Assembly: GCA_044361365.1 (NCBI GenBank)
Contig: JBIKIW010000012.1
Coordinates: 1-39,010 of the forward strand
Source: JBIKIW01 sp044361365
GTDB lineage: Bacteria > Patescibacteriota > JACMRA01
DNA: 39,010 bases
Reading direction: 5' to 3'
Shown piece after piece: positions 31,838-39,010 of this stretch (positions are counted from its first letter, which is position 1; each line of letters starts with the position of its first letter). The notes under the pieces are model-generated. The model was given only the letters and a program-made list of their open reading frames with translations, searched no databases and had not been told where the DNA came from. Made by a program: the position numbers and the translations under genes.

Positions 31838-32998
31838 ATGAGAATCAACCCACTGTCTAGCCTAAAATATTGTTTTCGGAATATATCAAAACTAGCTCCA
31901 CTGGTTGGGGTTATTTCTTTGTCTATTTTAGGTGCTACAATTACATCAGCTATTGCTGATTCTGCTAGTACGGATTTCAGAAGAAACCTAAATTTTTACA
32001 AAAGTTATTACGTTGTTCAAATTAGAAGGTCCGAAAATACTGATGCAGCCGTCAATCAAATCAAATCGCAGCTGGAAAATTCGGGGAATGTGGATTATTT
32101 TTTACAAGGTGATTTTTCCTATATTCTTACAAAAGCCATAGTGGCAACAATGAGACGGCCAATTCTGTTTTTAAAAGATACTGATTATTCCAGATTTTTA
32201 AGCGAAACAAATTTAGAAACAACCGATGGGAAGTTGCCGGATAAAAATTCTAATCAGTTAGCTCTTACTCAGAGATCTGCAAAAAATAAAAATTTAAGCC
32301 TCGAAGATTCTTTTGGAAATAAAGTCAACGCAAAAGAGGTTTGGCTGATCGGTGAATACAAATTGTCTGGTTTGCTTGATTTTAAAGATAAAGCTGATTC
32401 AGATAAATCTTTCCAAGTTGGACTAGGTAATTACGATTCTGTCGAGGGTGGAAATGTTAGTTTTTTCATTCACCCCAAAAACGACAAAAGAGCCAGTTTG
32501 GATTCTGAATTACAAGAAATAAAAAATCGATATCCAAATATTTATACTGAAACTGAATTTAGCTACAAAGAATTTTTAGATAGCGAGCTGGAATCTATTG
32601 GTTTTTTACTCTCAGTCATAACCACATCGGTTACAATTATTGTTACCTTGTCGGTAGGGTTGCTGAGTATTATTTTCTTAAATCAAAGAAGTGAAGAGAT
32701 TGGATTGTTATTGGCGATCGGGTACAATAAATTATTTATAATCAAGAAAATTTTTACGGAAATGTTTATTCAAATAATTATAGGTTGGATAATAGGGTTG
32801 GTTTTTACTACAGTAGTTTATACCTATCTAAATCAAACCGTTTTTGAGCCAAAAGCTATAGTAGGATTGACTATTTGGCAACCACAGACTTTTACTTCAT
32901 CTGTATCCATACCTGTTTCCGTAATTTTATTTTCTTTAGGTTTTATTATCTACAAATTAAACCGGTTTGATCCTATTTTTATTATTGAGAAGAAATAA
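31838..32998 (+). CDS. FtsX/MacB-like ABC permease
   Basis: 386 residues: one N-terminal membrane helix (VGVISLSILGATITSAIA), a roughly 200-residue extracytoplasmic domain, then three helices at the C-terminal end. RSEEIGLLLAIGYNK is the conserved FtsX-type loop between helices 2 and 3. This four-helix layout belongs to the MacB/FtsX/LolCE mechanotransmission class, which couples ATP hydrolysis in the cytoplasm to movements outside. The ATPase gene follows after 3 nt but is frameshifted (33002-33621). The substrate or partner is unknown; cell-wall hydrolase control or lipoprotein/peptide export are family options. The start at 31838 is preferred over 31829 from promoter spacing. Confidence 0.75.
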   Translation: MRINPLSSLKYCFRNISKLAPLVGVISLSILGATITSAIADSASTDFRRNLNFYKSYYVVQIRRSENTDAAVNQIKSQLENSGNVDYFLQGDFSYILTKAIVATMRRPILFLKDTDYSRFLSETNLETTDGKLPDKNSNQLALTQRSAKNKNLSLEDSFGNKVNAKEVWLIGEYKLSGLLDFKDKADSDKSFQVGLGNYDSVEGGNVSFFIHPKNDKRASLDSELQEIKNRYPNIYTETEFSYKEFLDSELESIGFLLSVITTSVTIIVTLSVGLLSIIFLNQRSEEIGLLLAIGYNKLFIIKKIFTEMFIQIIIGWIIGLVFTTVVYTYLNQTVFEPKAIVGLTIWQPQTFTSSVSIPVSVILFSLGFIIYKLNRFDPIFIIEKK

Positions 32999-33001
32999 TT
33001 T

Positions 33002-33621
33002 ATGCTATACCAATTACAAAATGTAGACTTGCAATATCGGGACGGCAAACAAACAAAATTTGCCTTAAAAGATATTTCTTTAAATTTGCCAGATAAAGGT
33101 TTGGTAACTATTTTAGGTCCTTCAGGTTCAGGTAAAACCTCTTTGTTGTATATTTTATCGGGGATTAAGAAGCCCACTAGTGGACAGGTTCTGTTTAAAC
33201 AAAAAAATTTTAATCTTTCTCCGGAGGAACGCAAAGATTGTCTCGGGTTTATTTTTCAATCAAGTTTTTAATAAATTATCTAAATGTGCTGGAAAATATA
33301 GCAATTGGATTTGATGATAAAGCTCGAGTAAAAGAGGTTTTAGACGCTCTTCAAATTGGCGATTTAGAAAAAAGGATGCCTTACGAGCTTTCAGGTGGTC
33401 AAAAACAAAGAGTCGCAATTGCTAGAGCCTTGATTCACAGACCAGTTGTAATTTTAGCTGATGAACCGACAGCTTCTTTAGATCATGTTGCAGCAAATAA
33501 AATCATAGAAATTTTAAAAGAAACAAGTAAAAATTACTTAGTTGTGATGGTAATACACGACAATTCATTGATTCAAAGCTCAGATCAGGTTATTTCCATT
33601 TGGGACGGTCAAATAAACTAA
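33002..33621 (+). pseudogene. LolD/MacB-type ABC ATPase, interrupted by a -1 frameshift at a T-run
   Basis: Together the two frames give a complete ATPase. The first encodes Walker A LGPSGSGKTSLLY and the Q-loop LGFIFQSS, then hits TAA at 33269-33271. The second resumes as FLINYLNVLENIAIGFDD, with signature ELSGGQKQRVAIARAL, Walker B VVILADEPTASLD and a switch histidine (VIHD). One extra T in the T5 run at 33265-33269 would restore ...QSSFLINYLN..., exactly the family consensus. So there is a one-base deletion, a sequencing error in a homopolymer, or slippage at the T-run that rescues some full-length protein. Every motif is intact, which argues the gene is either recently broken or not truly broken. 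It would drive the permease upstream. Confidence 0.7.
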
Positions 33622-33671
33622 ACGCCTGACAAATATAGATTTGATAAAAGAGATCAAAAAGCTCTATAATC

Positions 33672-34793
33672 TTAATCAATAATCCCACCGCCGATTAAGT
33701 TTTGACCCGTATAAAAAACTATACTTTGACCTGGTGAAACTGCTTTTATTTCTTCATCAAAAATAACCTCTACTTTGTCACCCACAATTTTTATTGTACA
33801 GGTTTTGGGTTGTTGGTGATATCTAATCTGAGCTTCAAGTTTAAACTCTAAATTCTCTTTCAAAAATTCACTTGGTAAAAACCAATTTAACTCTGAAGCT
33901 GTAAGTTTTTTTGCGTAAAGTGGCTTGAGATCTTCTCCATGAGTTACAGTTACAACATTACTGGCAATATCGATTTTGGTTACATACCAAGGTCCGCCCG
34001 AAAGATTTAATTTCTCTCGTTGTCCGATGGTGTATAAATGAGCTCCAGGGTGATTTCCCAAAACTTTATTTTGTTGATCTACAATTATACCTTTTTTGTC
34101 GCCAATAGTTTGAATTAGAAGTTCGCGTAACGGAGTTTTGCCGATAAAGCAAAGTCCTTGGGAATCTTTTTTGGTTGCAGTTACCAAACCCTTTTCAAGG
34201 GCGTATTCTCGTACTTTGGATTTGTTTTCAAACTCACCTACAGGAAACAAAACTTGATTTATTTCCGATGGTTTAATTTTCCACAAAAAATAGGATTGAT
34301 CTTTGTTGGTGTCGTTTGCTCGTTGAATTAGATTTGAGTTAAAAACTTCTTTAGAATTTAAACTTATCTCCAAATTTATAGCCATTTTGGCGTAGTGACC
34401 AGTTGCCACAAAATCAGCTCCAAGACCAATAGCTTTTTCAAAAAAAATACCAAACTTGATCGTAGAATTACACATCACATCAGGATTTGGAGTGCGTCCA
34501 TTTTTGTATTCAAAAAGCATGTAATTTACCACCCTTTGCAAATATTCTTCCTGAAAATCCCAGACTTCAAAAGGAATTTTTAGTTTGTTAGCTACAGTTT
34601 GAGCGTCCAACAAATCATCTTCCCATTCGCAAGCGTAAAGTGACTCGTCAACTTTTAATTTATCGAGCTGCTCTATGCTCCAGCATTTCATATAGACTCC
34701 AAAAACTTCATAACCTTTTTCTTGCAACACACTTGCAGCAACTGATGAATCCACACCACCACTCATCATTACAAAAACTTTTGGTTTAGACAT
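33672..34793 (-). CDS. mnmA: tRNA-uridine 2-sulfurtransferase
   Basis: A 373-residue MnmA/TrmU. The PP-loop MMSGGVDSS is at the N-terminus, the first catalytic cysteine is in DVMCNSTIKFG, and the second (persulfide) cysteine in GLCFIGK. Further conserved text is TGHYAKM, NKDQSYFLW, GQREKLNLSGGPWYV and a C-terminal beta-barrel with AVSPGQSIVFY. It installs the 2-thio group on wobble U34 of tRNA-Lys/Glu/Gln using ATP. The real start is MSKPKVFVMM at 34793; a 32-residue upstream extension would be read from inside ftsW. The ATG overlaps the ftsW stop by 8 nt in a different frame, so translation is probably coupled. Confidence 0.95.
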   Translation of the reverse strand: MSKPKVFVMMSGGVDSSVAASVLQEKGYEVFGVYMKCWSIEQLDKLKVDESLYACEWEDDLLDAQTVANKLKIPFEVWDFQEEYLQRVVNYMLFEYKNGRTPNPDVMCNSTIKFGIFFEKAIGLGADFVATGHYAKMAINLEISLNSKEVFNSNLIQRANDTNKDQSYFLWKIKPSEINQVLFPVGEFENKSKVREYALEKGLVTATKKDSQGLCFIGKTPLRELLIQTIGDKKGIIVDQQNKVLGNHPGAHLYTIGQREKLNLSGGPWYVTKIDIASNVVTVTHGEDLKPLYAKKLTASELNWFLPSEFLKENLEFKLEAQIRYHQQPKTCTIKIVGDKVEVIFDEEIKAVSPGQSIVFYTGQNLIGGGIID

Positions 34794-36117
34794 ATTTTGA
34801 TCTAGCTGAAATTGACTCGCTGGAATTAGCAAAATTGTTTTTAAAAAGGGAAGAGGTGATTGGTTTTGGCTTGGTAGCTGGATATGCAACAGGTTTTGCC
34901 TGCTTAGAAATGTTTAATAAAATCCCTACTGCTATCAAATTCACAAACAAAGACGAACCTCCTTCAGACACAAAAGGTAGAGGAATTCCTTTGAGCGGTG
35001 CCAATCCAAGCATCCCGGCGATATTCAAAAAACTCTGACTGATTATCCAAACTGTTATGCCAGTGGCTAGAGCTTGCCCCCCCAAATCTGGAGCTTCGCG
35101 GGCGATTTTTAGTCCCCGCCAAAAAAATACAAAATACAGACTCAAAAAAGCCACAGTCCCAACAAATCCGGACTCTTCTCCAATAATAGAAATGATGGCG
35201 TCAGTGCTTTGTTCGTACAAAATTCCAGGCTGTTGTTTGATCTCACTATTGCCGTAGCCTTTGCCAAAAAGACCGCCGTTACGAATAGCATTTTGGACAC
35301 CATTAATTTGAGCTGCACTTTCTTTGGTAGGGTCTAAAAAAGCTGTGATACGACTCAGTCTATAGCTAACTGTTAAGCTCATAAATAAGCCAATAGCCAC
35401 CACAACAGTTCCCAGATAGACCAAGATTTTGAGCGGTATCTTGGCTGACCACATGGCAGAAGCAAGAATTCCAAAAATAATCAAAACAGTTCCTAGATCA
35501 GGTTGGATAATTATCAAAATAGCAGAAAAAAGAAACGAATAAATTGGTTTTTTAAATTTGATCCAGTCAATTTTTTTACCTTCATATTTCCAAAAAAAAG
35601 CACTAAAATAAATCAAAAGAGCAAGTTTGGTAAATTCACTAGGCTGAAAGTTTGGCAGCACTGGAAAATCAATCCAGCGGATAGCACCATTAGCAAGATG
35701 AGGTTTAATGGGTAAAAACCCAAGTTTATCAATAACCTGAATTTTCACAAGAGCCGCATCAGCAGCGGTTTTACCCCAAGTTACAAGATTTGTGTACAAA
35801 GCAAAAGGTGCTAAAAATCCTAATAATCCATAATTTAACCACAAAAACCATTTGTCTAAAGAAAGTAATTTATGGTAGTCAAAAGTTGCCAAAAAAACTG
35901 TAAAAATTCCACCCAATCCCAAACCTAAAACGAGCTGTTTGGTGATTTCTGATTGATAAATTTCTGTTGATTTGGTGGATAAGCTACTAGCCAAAAAAGC
36001 CAAACCAAAAATACAAATCAAACCAATAGCCAAAACCAATATCCAATCGTACTGTAGATTATCCTGAGTTCGTTTTAATAGTTTTTGAATATTATTTCTT
36101 TGAAATCTCGGGGTCAT
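34786..36117 (-). CDS. ftsW: FtsW/RodA (SEDS) peptidoglycan polymerase
   Basis: A 443-residue polytopic protein with about ten hydrophobic helices. The SEDS signatures are ANGAIRWIDFP followed by FQPSEFTKLALLIYF, IIQPDLGTVLII, and the C-terminal GIPLPFVSEGGSSLFVNL. SEDS proteins polymerise lipid II glycan strands with a class B PBP. FtsW (division) rather than RodA (elongation) is my guess from the GLAPLKGIPLPFVSEGGSSL end, but the two cannot be separated reliably here. A loop of about 35 residues after the third helix is longer than usual. The start lies 35 nt from TTGACA (36152-36147). It forms an operon with mnmA, which overlaps its last 8 nt. Confidence 0.9.
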   Translation of the reverse strand: MTPRFQRNNIQKLLKRTQDNLQYDWILVLAIGLICIFGLAFLASSLSTKSTEIYQSEITKQLVLGLGLGGIFTVFLATFDYHKLLSLDKWFLWLNYGLLGFLAPFALYTNLVTWGKTAADAALVKIQVIDKLGFLPIKPHLANGAIRWIDFPVLPNFQPSEFTKLALLIYFSAFFWKYEGKKIDWIKFKKPIYSFLFSAILIIIQPDLGTVLIIFGILASAMWSAKIPLKILVYLGTVVVAIGLFMSLTVSYRLSRITAFLDPTKESAAQINGVQNAIRNGGLFGKGYGNSEIKQQPGILYEQSTDAIISIIGEESGFVGTVAFLSLYFVFFWRGLKIAREAPDLGGQALATGITVWIISQSFLNIAGMLGLAPLKGIPLPFVSEGGSSLFVNLIAVGILLNISKQAKPVAYPATKPKPITSSLFKNNFANSSESISARSKYV

Positions 36118-36123
36118 TCTTTT

Positions 36124-36152
36124 AAATTTCTAGCATCTGGCTATTTTGTCAA
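36124..36152 (-). promoter_or_regulatory. ftsW start-proximal promoter
   Basis: TTGACA at 36152-36147 and an AT-rich -10 region (AAATTT, 36129-36124) are 17 nt apart; the ATG at 36117 is 35 nt away. Confidence 0.5.
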
Positions 36153-36209
36153 CGCCTAATTTTAGAGGTTTTAGTAGCCTAAACTTTTATTTTTTGATGA
36201 GGCTAAACT

Positions 36210-36644
36210 TTAAGCTTTTACTTGCTTTTCAGTGTAATCTTTAAGGTGTTTAAGAATCATCCCCCAACCTTGTCGTTGCATTTCGGCAGTATTTTCATCT
36301 TCCAAGGCGAGAGTCAAGTTGATTGTTGTAAATTCGGGATTATTTGGATTTTGTTCAAAAGTAATTACTACAGGTCTGCCATCGCCAATTTTGTAACTAA
36401 TTTTTTGATTTTCAACCATCTCTACAAATTTACCCTCAAAAGTAAAATCATTTTTTCTATCTGGTGATTGGTAGCCAATTTTGAAAATCCCACCAACTTT
36501 AGCGTCAATTTCGGCAAAAGGAGTTGTCCAACCTTCGCTTGCATAATTCCAACACAAATTGTCTTGGGGATCGAGGTAAATTTTGTAAAGATTTTGGGGA
36601 GTTGTTTTAATTTCTTCAGAAATTGTGATGGTTTTAAATGACAT
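36210..36644 (-). CDS. AHSA1/SRPBCC-fold protein
   Basis: A 144-residue START-like fold protein of the AHSA1 (activator of Hsp90 ATPase homologue 1-like) family. Typical features are the opening I-x-x-x-I-x-x-x-P-x-x-x-Y-x-x-Y/x-x-P, the W-x-x-P-x-x-E-I-D-x-x-x-G-G-x-F segment, a D/N-rich middle strand, and the final helix with GWGMILKHLKDY. These bind small hydrophobic ligands, and some members pair with ArsR-type regulators; none is next to it here. No promoter of the 35-nt type was found. Soluble, no signal peptide. Confidence 0.8.
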   Translation of the reverse strand: MSFKTITISEEIKTTPQNLYKIYLDPQDNLCWNYASEGWTTPFAEIDAKVGGIFKIGYQSPDRKNDFTFEGKFVEMVENQKISYKIGDGRPVVITFEQNPNNPEFTTINLTLALEDENTAEMQRQGWGMILKHLKDYTEKQVKA

Positions 36645-36813
36645 AAAAATAGTTTTATTTGTATCAAAAACACTTCTGGAAAATTGGACTTGTAGTCAAG
36701 AAAAGTGGATAAATTCAAAATATTTTATCAAAATTATCTCAAAAATAATTATAGATTTAAGTACATTTTGTAACTTTTAAATTTAAATATTTGGTTAAAA
36801 ATTAAGGCTGTTT

Positions 36814-36842
36814 TTGACATTCTTAAATCCAACTAGTAAGTA
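36814..36842 (+). promoter_or_regulatory. gatA start-proximal promoter
   Basis: TTGACA at 36814-36819 and TAAGTA at 36837-36842 are 17 nt apart; the ATG at 36849 is 35 nt from the -35 box. Confidence 0.5.
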
Positions 36843-36848
36843 AAGATT

Positions 36849-38393
36849 ATGATCTTTTCCGTTTCCAAACGACCAACTATTAGTGAAATTCACACTCTTT
36901 ACAAAGACCAAAAAGCTACAGTCTGGGAAGTTAGCAAATTTTTCCTAAATCGTAGTGAGGAGGTTGATCCAGAACTAAATGCTGTAGATAATTATACCCA
37001 AGAACTAGCTCAAAAACAAGCCGAAAAGCTAGATAAAGTTCAAGAGGAATACAAACAAAAAGAAGGTGAAGGTTATTTTGAAAAATTACTCAAGGATTAT
37101 CCACTTTTTGGGATTCCATATTTTACCAAAGCTATTATTTTGGTTGAAGGGGTAGTTGCTAACGCGGGTTCAAAAATTTTGGATGGGTTTGTGGCACCGT
37201 ATTCAGCTACGGTTTCTGAGAGGCTAGAAAAAGCAGGATCTGTACTTTTGGGAGTTGCTACGATGGACGAATTTGCGACAGGTTCAAGTGGTGAAACTTC
37301 TGCCTACGGACCAACTAAAAACCCTTTTGACACAACTCGTACCCCTGGCGGATCTTCCAGTGGCCCTGCAACTGTGGTAGCTTCGGGTCAGTGTGTTTTT
37401 TCACTTGGCACCGACACAGGAGGTTCAATTCGTTTACCAGCGGCTTTTACTGATACTGTAGGACTAAAACCAACTTACGGACTTGTGCCTAGATACGGAG
37501 TAATACCTATGGCTTCTAGTTTTGATCAGGTCGGGCCTTTTAGTAATTGCGTAGGGGACAACCTTTTGGTGACTTCGATTTTGGGAGGAAAAGATGACTA
37601 CGATCAGACTTCATTAGACAGCTTCGAGCTAATTGCGAAGTTAAATCAAGTAATTTCAAAAACTCACACCTCTCGCAAAACCAAGCAAATCAATTCAACT
37701 CTAAAACCTCTTAAAATAGGGCTTCCTGAAGAGTTTTTTATAGATGGAATTGACCCAATTATTCGAGCTGCTGTAGAAAATATCAAACAAAAATTAGAAT
37801 CTATTGGTCATAAATTAGTAAAAGTTTCTTTGCCACTAGCCAAGCACGCCTTGAGTGTGTATTACATGACGATGCCAGTAGAGTTGGCTGCCAATTTGGA
37901 ACGGTTTGACGGTGTTCGATATGCTCTGCAAGACCAAAACCCAGATTCTGAGATGTACTACAATCAACGCCAAAACTTTGGTAAAGAAGTCACTCGCAGA
38001 ATTTTATTAGGAACATATGTTTCTTCAGCTGGTTATTACGACGCTTACTACAATTTAGCTCAAAAAGTACGCCAACTTGCCAAACAAGATTTTGACCGAG
38101 TTTTTGAAGAAGTTGATTTACTCCTCACCCCTGTAACTTCCGAATTTCCTTTTAAATTAGGGCAAAAAAGCAGTGATCCACTAAGTATGTATCTTACCGA
38201 TGCCTTCACTTGTGGCATCAATCCGGTACGAATTCCAGGTATTTCAGTGCCGCTTGGATTGTTTGAAGTACAAACTGAAGAGGGTAAAATCAAACTACCA
38301 ACTGGAGTTCAAATTTTAGGCCCAGAGCTTAGCGAAGATAAGATTTTTGAATTGGCTTTGGAGGTGGAAAAGTTGGTTTCGGAAGAAAAATAA
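36849..38393 (+). CDS. gatA: Asp/Glu-tRNA amidotransferase subunit A
   Basis: A 514-residue amidase-signature protein. The Ser-cisSer-Lys triad is Lys94 (YFTKAII), Ser169 in GGSSSG, and the nucleophile Ser193 in DTGGSIRLPAAF; spacings equal those of known GatA. YGLVPRYGVIPMASSFDQVGPF is the conserved GatA/amidase block. It releases ammonia from glutamine for GatB to convert mischarged Glu-tRNA-Gln or Asp-tRNA-Asn. gatC and gatB are not in the window and gatC does not precede it, so the complex is split across the genome. The block around residues 60-85 (Lys/Glu-rich) is an extension relative to short GatAs. Confidence 0.94.
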   Translation: MIFSVSKRPTISEIHTLYKDQKATVWEVSKFFLNRSEEVDPELNAVDNYTQELAQKQAEKLDKVQEEYKQKEGEGYFEKLLKDYPLFGIPYFTKAIILVEGVVANAGSKILDGFVAPYSATVSERLEKAGSVLLGVATMDEFATGSSGETSAYGPTKNPFDTTRTPGGSSSGPATVVASGQCVFSLGTDTGGSIRLPAAFTDTVGLKPTYGLVPRYGVIPMASSFDQVGPFSNCVGDNLLVTSILGGKDDYDQTSLDSFELIAKLNQVISKTHTSRKTKQINSTLKPLKIGLPEEFFIDGIDPIIRAAVENIKQKLESIGHKLVKVSLPLAKHALSVYYMTMPVELAANLERFDGVRYALQDQNPDSEMYYNQRQNFGKEVTRRILLGTYVSSAGYYDAYYNLAQKVRQLAKQDFDRVFEEVDLLLTPVTSEFPFKLGQKSSDPLSMYLTDAFTCGINPVRIPGISVPLGLFEVQTEEGKIKLPTGVQILGPELSEDKIFELALEVEKLVSEEK

Positions 38394-38434
38394 CTACTCA
38401 TTTTTGGTTTGAGTGTTAGGTTGTAATTTTTTGT

Positions 38435-38463
38435 TTGATTTTATTTAAAATTTTACTCTTTAG
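38435..38463 (+). promoter_or_regulatory. Start-proximal promoter of the VOC gene
   Basis: TTGATT at 38435-38440 and a weak -10 around 38458-38465 (CTTTAGAT); the ATG at 38470 is 35 nt from the -35 box. Confidence 0.4.
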
Positions 38464-38469
38464 ATATTT

Positions 38470-38853
38470 ATGAAAATTATTGGAATGCACCATGTAGCAA
38501 TTATTTGCTCTGACTATCAAATATCAAAGCATTTTTATGTAGATATTTTAGGTTTTGAGGTTATCCATGAGTTTTTTAGGACAGAACGCAATTCCTATAA
38601 ACTAGATTTAAAGCAGGGTAATTTACAGCTTGAGCTTTTTTCTTTTCCAAATCCACCCAAACGGCAAAGCAGACCTGAAGGTTGTGGTTTAAGACACTTG
38701 GCATTTGCTGTAGAAAATATTGAATTATATACACAACACCTACAGTCCAAACAGATTCAAGTAGAAAGTATTAGAGTTGATGAAATCACTAGCAAAAGAT
38801 ATACTTTCTTTGCAGATCCGGATGATTTACCTTTAGAAATTTATGAGGTTTAA
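38470..38853 (+). CDS. VOC-family metalloprotein (GloA2/YaeR-like)
   Basis: 127 residues, a single vicinal-oxygen-chelate module pair. It opens with MHHVAIICSDYQISKHFYVDILGF, here only partly quoted. ELFSFPNPPKRQSRPE, GLRHLAFAV and LPLEIYEV give the remaining metal ligands (His, Glu, His, Glu). Word for word it follows the E. coli YaeR/GloA2-like group closely. Family members are lyases or dioxygenases; the substrate of this subgroup is not established. It is unusually close to proteins of ordinary bacteria, so acquisition by transfer is plausible, but the start-proximal promoter is of host type. Confidence 0.88.
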   Translation: MKIIGMHHVAIICSDYQISKHFYVDILGFEVIHEFFRTERNSYKLDLKQGNLQLELFSFPNPPKRQSRPEGCGLRHLAFAVENIELYTQHLQSKQIQVESIRVDEITSKRYTFFADPDDLPLEIYEV

Positions 38854-38926
38854 AAATTTTTAGTTCGATTTAGCGTATAAAAGTAGGAACTAGACTAGTT
38901 AGCAAACACTAACTAAACTAATTTCT

Positions 38927-39010
38927 ATGATATACAGACAAAGATTAAGCAATTACAATTTAAAAAAAATAATTCATCATTTTTGTGTAGATATAGACGC
39001 TACAAAAACA
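38927..39010 (+). mobile_element. 5' end of an IS1595-like transposase gene (runs off the window)
   Basis: The ATG at 38927 opens a frame to the window edge. Its 28 residues, including LKKIIHHFCVDIDATKT, match the N-terminal helix-turn-helix start of IS1595/IS1016-family transposases (pattern F-C-x-D-I-x-A-T-x-T-A). The upstream GGAACTAGACTAGTTAGC (from about 38886) is a possible left terminal repeat; the right end is outside the window, so the boundaries are unproved. Confidence 0.55.

Noticed and set aside
1..39010. UGA recoding (as in SR1/Gracilibacteria)
   Set aside because: Genes end cleanly at TAA/TAG and one at TGA; no conserved protein here needs an internal UGA.
1..39010. CRISPR arrays and tRNA/rRNA genes
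   Set aside because: No regularly spaced direct repeats, and no tRNA T-arm or rRNA-like conserved sequence was seen on either strand.

Overview
The window reads as chromosome of an AT-rich, reduced-genome bacterium, most likely a Candidate Phyla Radiation (Patescibacteria) lineage. The evidence is very low GC, short spacers, several compact or divergent core enzymes (a DnaE that stops before the usual C-terminal domains, a double-domain ThyX-like protein), large lineage-specific single-pass surface proteins, and almost no Shine-Dalgarno sequences. TAA, TAG and one TGA end genes, so I see no UGA recoding. No tRNA, rRNA or CRISPR array was found. All calls come from reading the sequence; no searches were run.

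Layout. 1-2.7 kb: a diglyceride-glycosyltransferase-like/MurG-like gene overlapping an unrecognised gene. 2.7-5.7 kb: a GC-richer structured element, a tandem ThyX-like gene, and a convergent HTH/possible methyltransferase gene. 5.7-7.4 kb: a decayed Calx-beta/WxL-like surface-protein gene and an inverted-repeat element. 7.4-11.1 kb (minus): a heterodimeric ABC exporter in which one half is split into separate membrane and ATPase ORFs. 11.2-13.4 kb (minus): an RluA-type pseudouridine synthase carrying two perfect DnaA boxes inside its reading frame, and a DAHP synthase preceded by what looks like a complete aromatic-amino-acid attenuator. 13.5-15.1 kb (minus): a solitary, very AT-rich reverse transcriptase of Abi/UG (defence-like) type. 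15.2-17.9 kb: gyrA. 18-25.8 kb (plus): two large surface proteins around a small membrane protein and aspS. 25.9-30.3 kb (minus): dnaE, a small membrane protein and recF. 30.6-33.6 kb (plus): prfA and a FtsX/MacB-like ABC system whose ATPase is frameshifted at a T-run. 33.7-36.6 kb (minus): mnmA, ftsW, an AHSA1-type protein. 36.8-39 kb (plus): gatA, a VOC protein, and the start of an IS1595-like transposase running off the end.

Two observations stand out. First, upstream of the DAHP synthase there is a 17-codon leader ORF (MNQFFAYSFFFWKSQGR) containing five Phe, one Tyr and one Trp codon. Its stop codon lies in one arm of an antiterminator that is mutually exclusive with an intrinsic terminator ending just before the DAHP synthase start: the architecture of classical pheA/trp-type attenuation. 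Second, at least nine starts in the window, including that leader ORF, lie exactly 35 nt downstream of the first base of a TTGACA-like -35 box. This puts the expected transcription start at or next to the start codon, so leaderless translation appears to be a normal mode here. The rule also corrects several starts (dnaE, the FtsX-like permease) and independently supports the leader peptide. The reverse transcriptase does not follow it, consistent with recent acquisition.

A further theme is spacers of about 100-155 bp bounded by inverted repeats (2731-2836, 7224-7352, 12156-12309, 25814-25917, 28847-28949). An 11-mer is shared by three spacers, one of which sits in the block that splits the ABC exporter half. 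This suggests small dispersed elements have remodelled intergenic regions.
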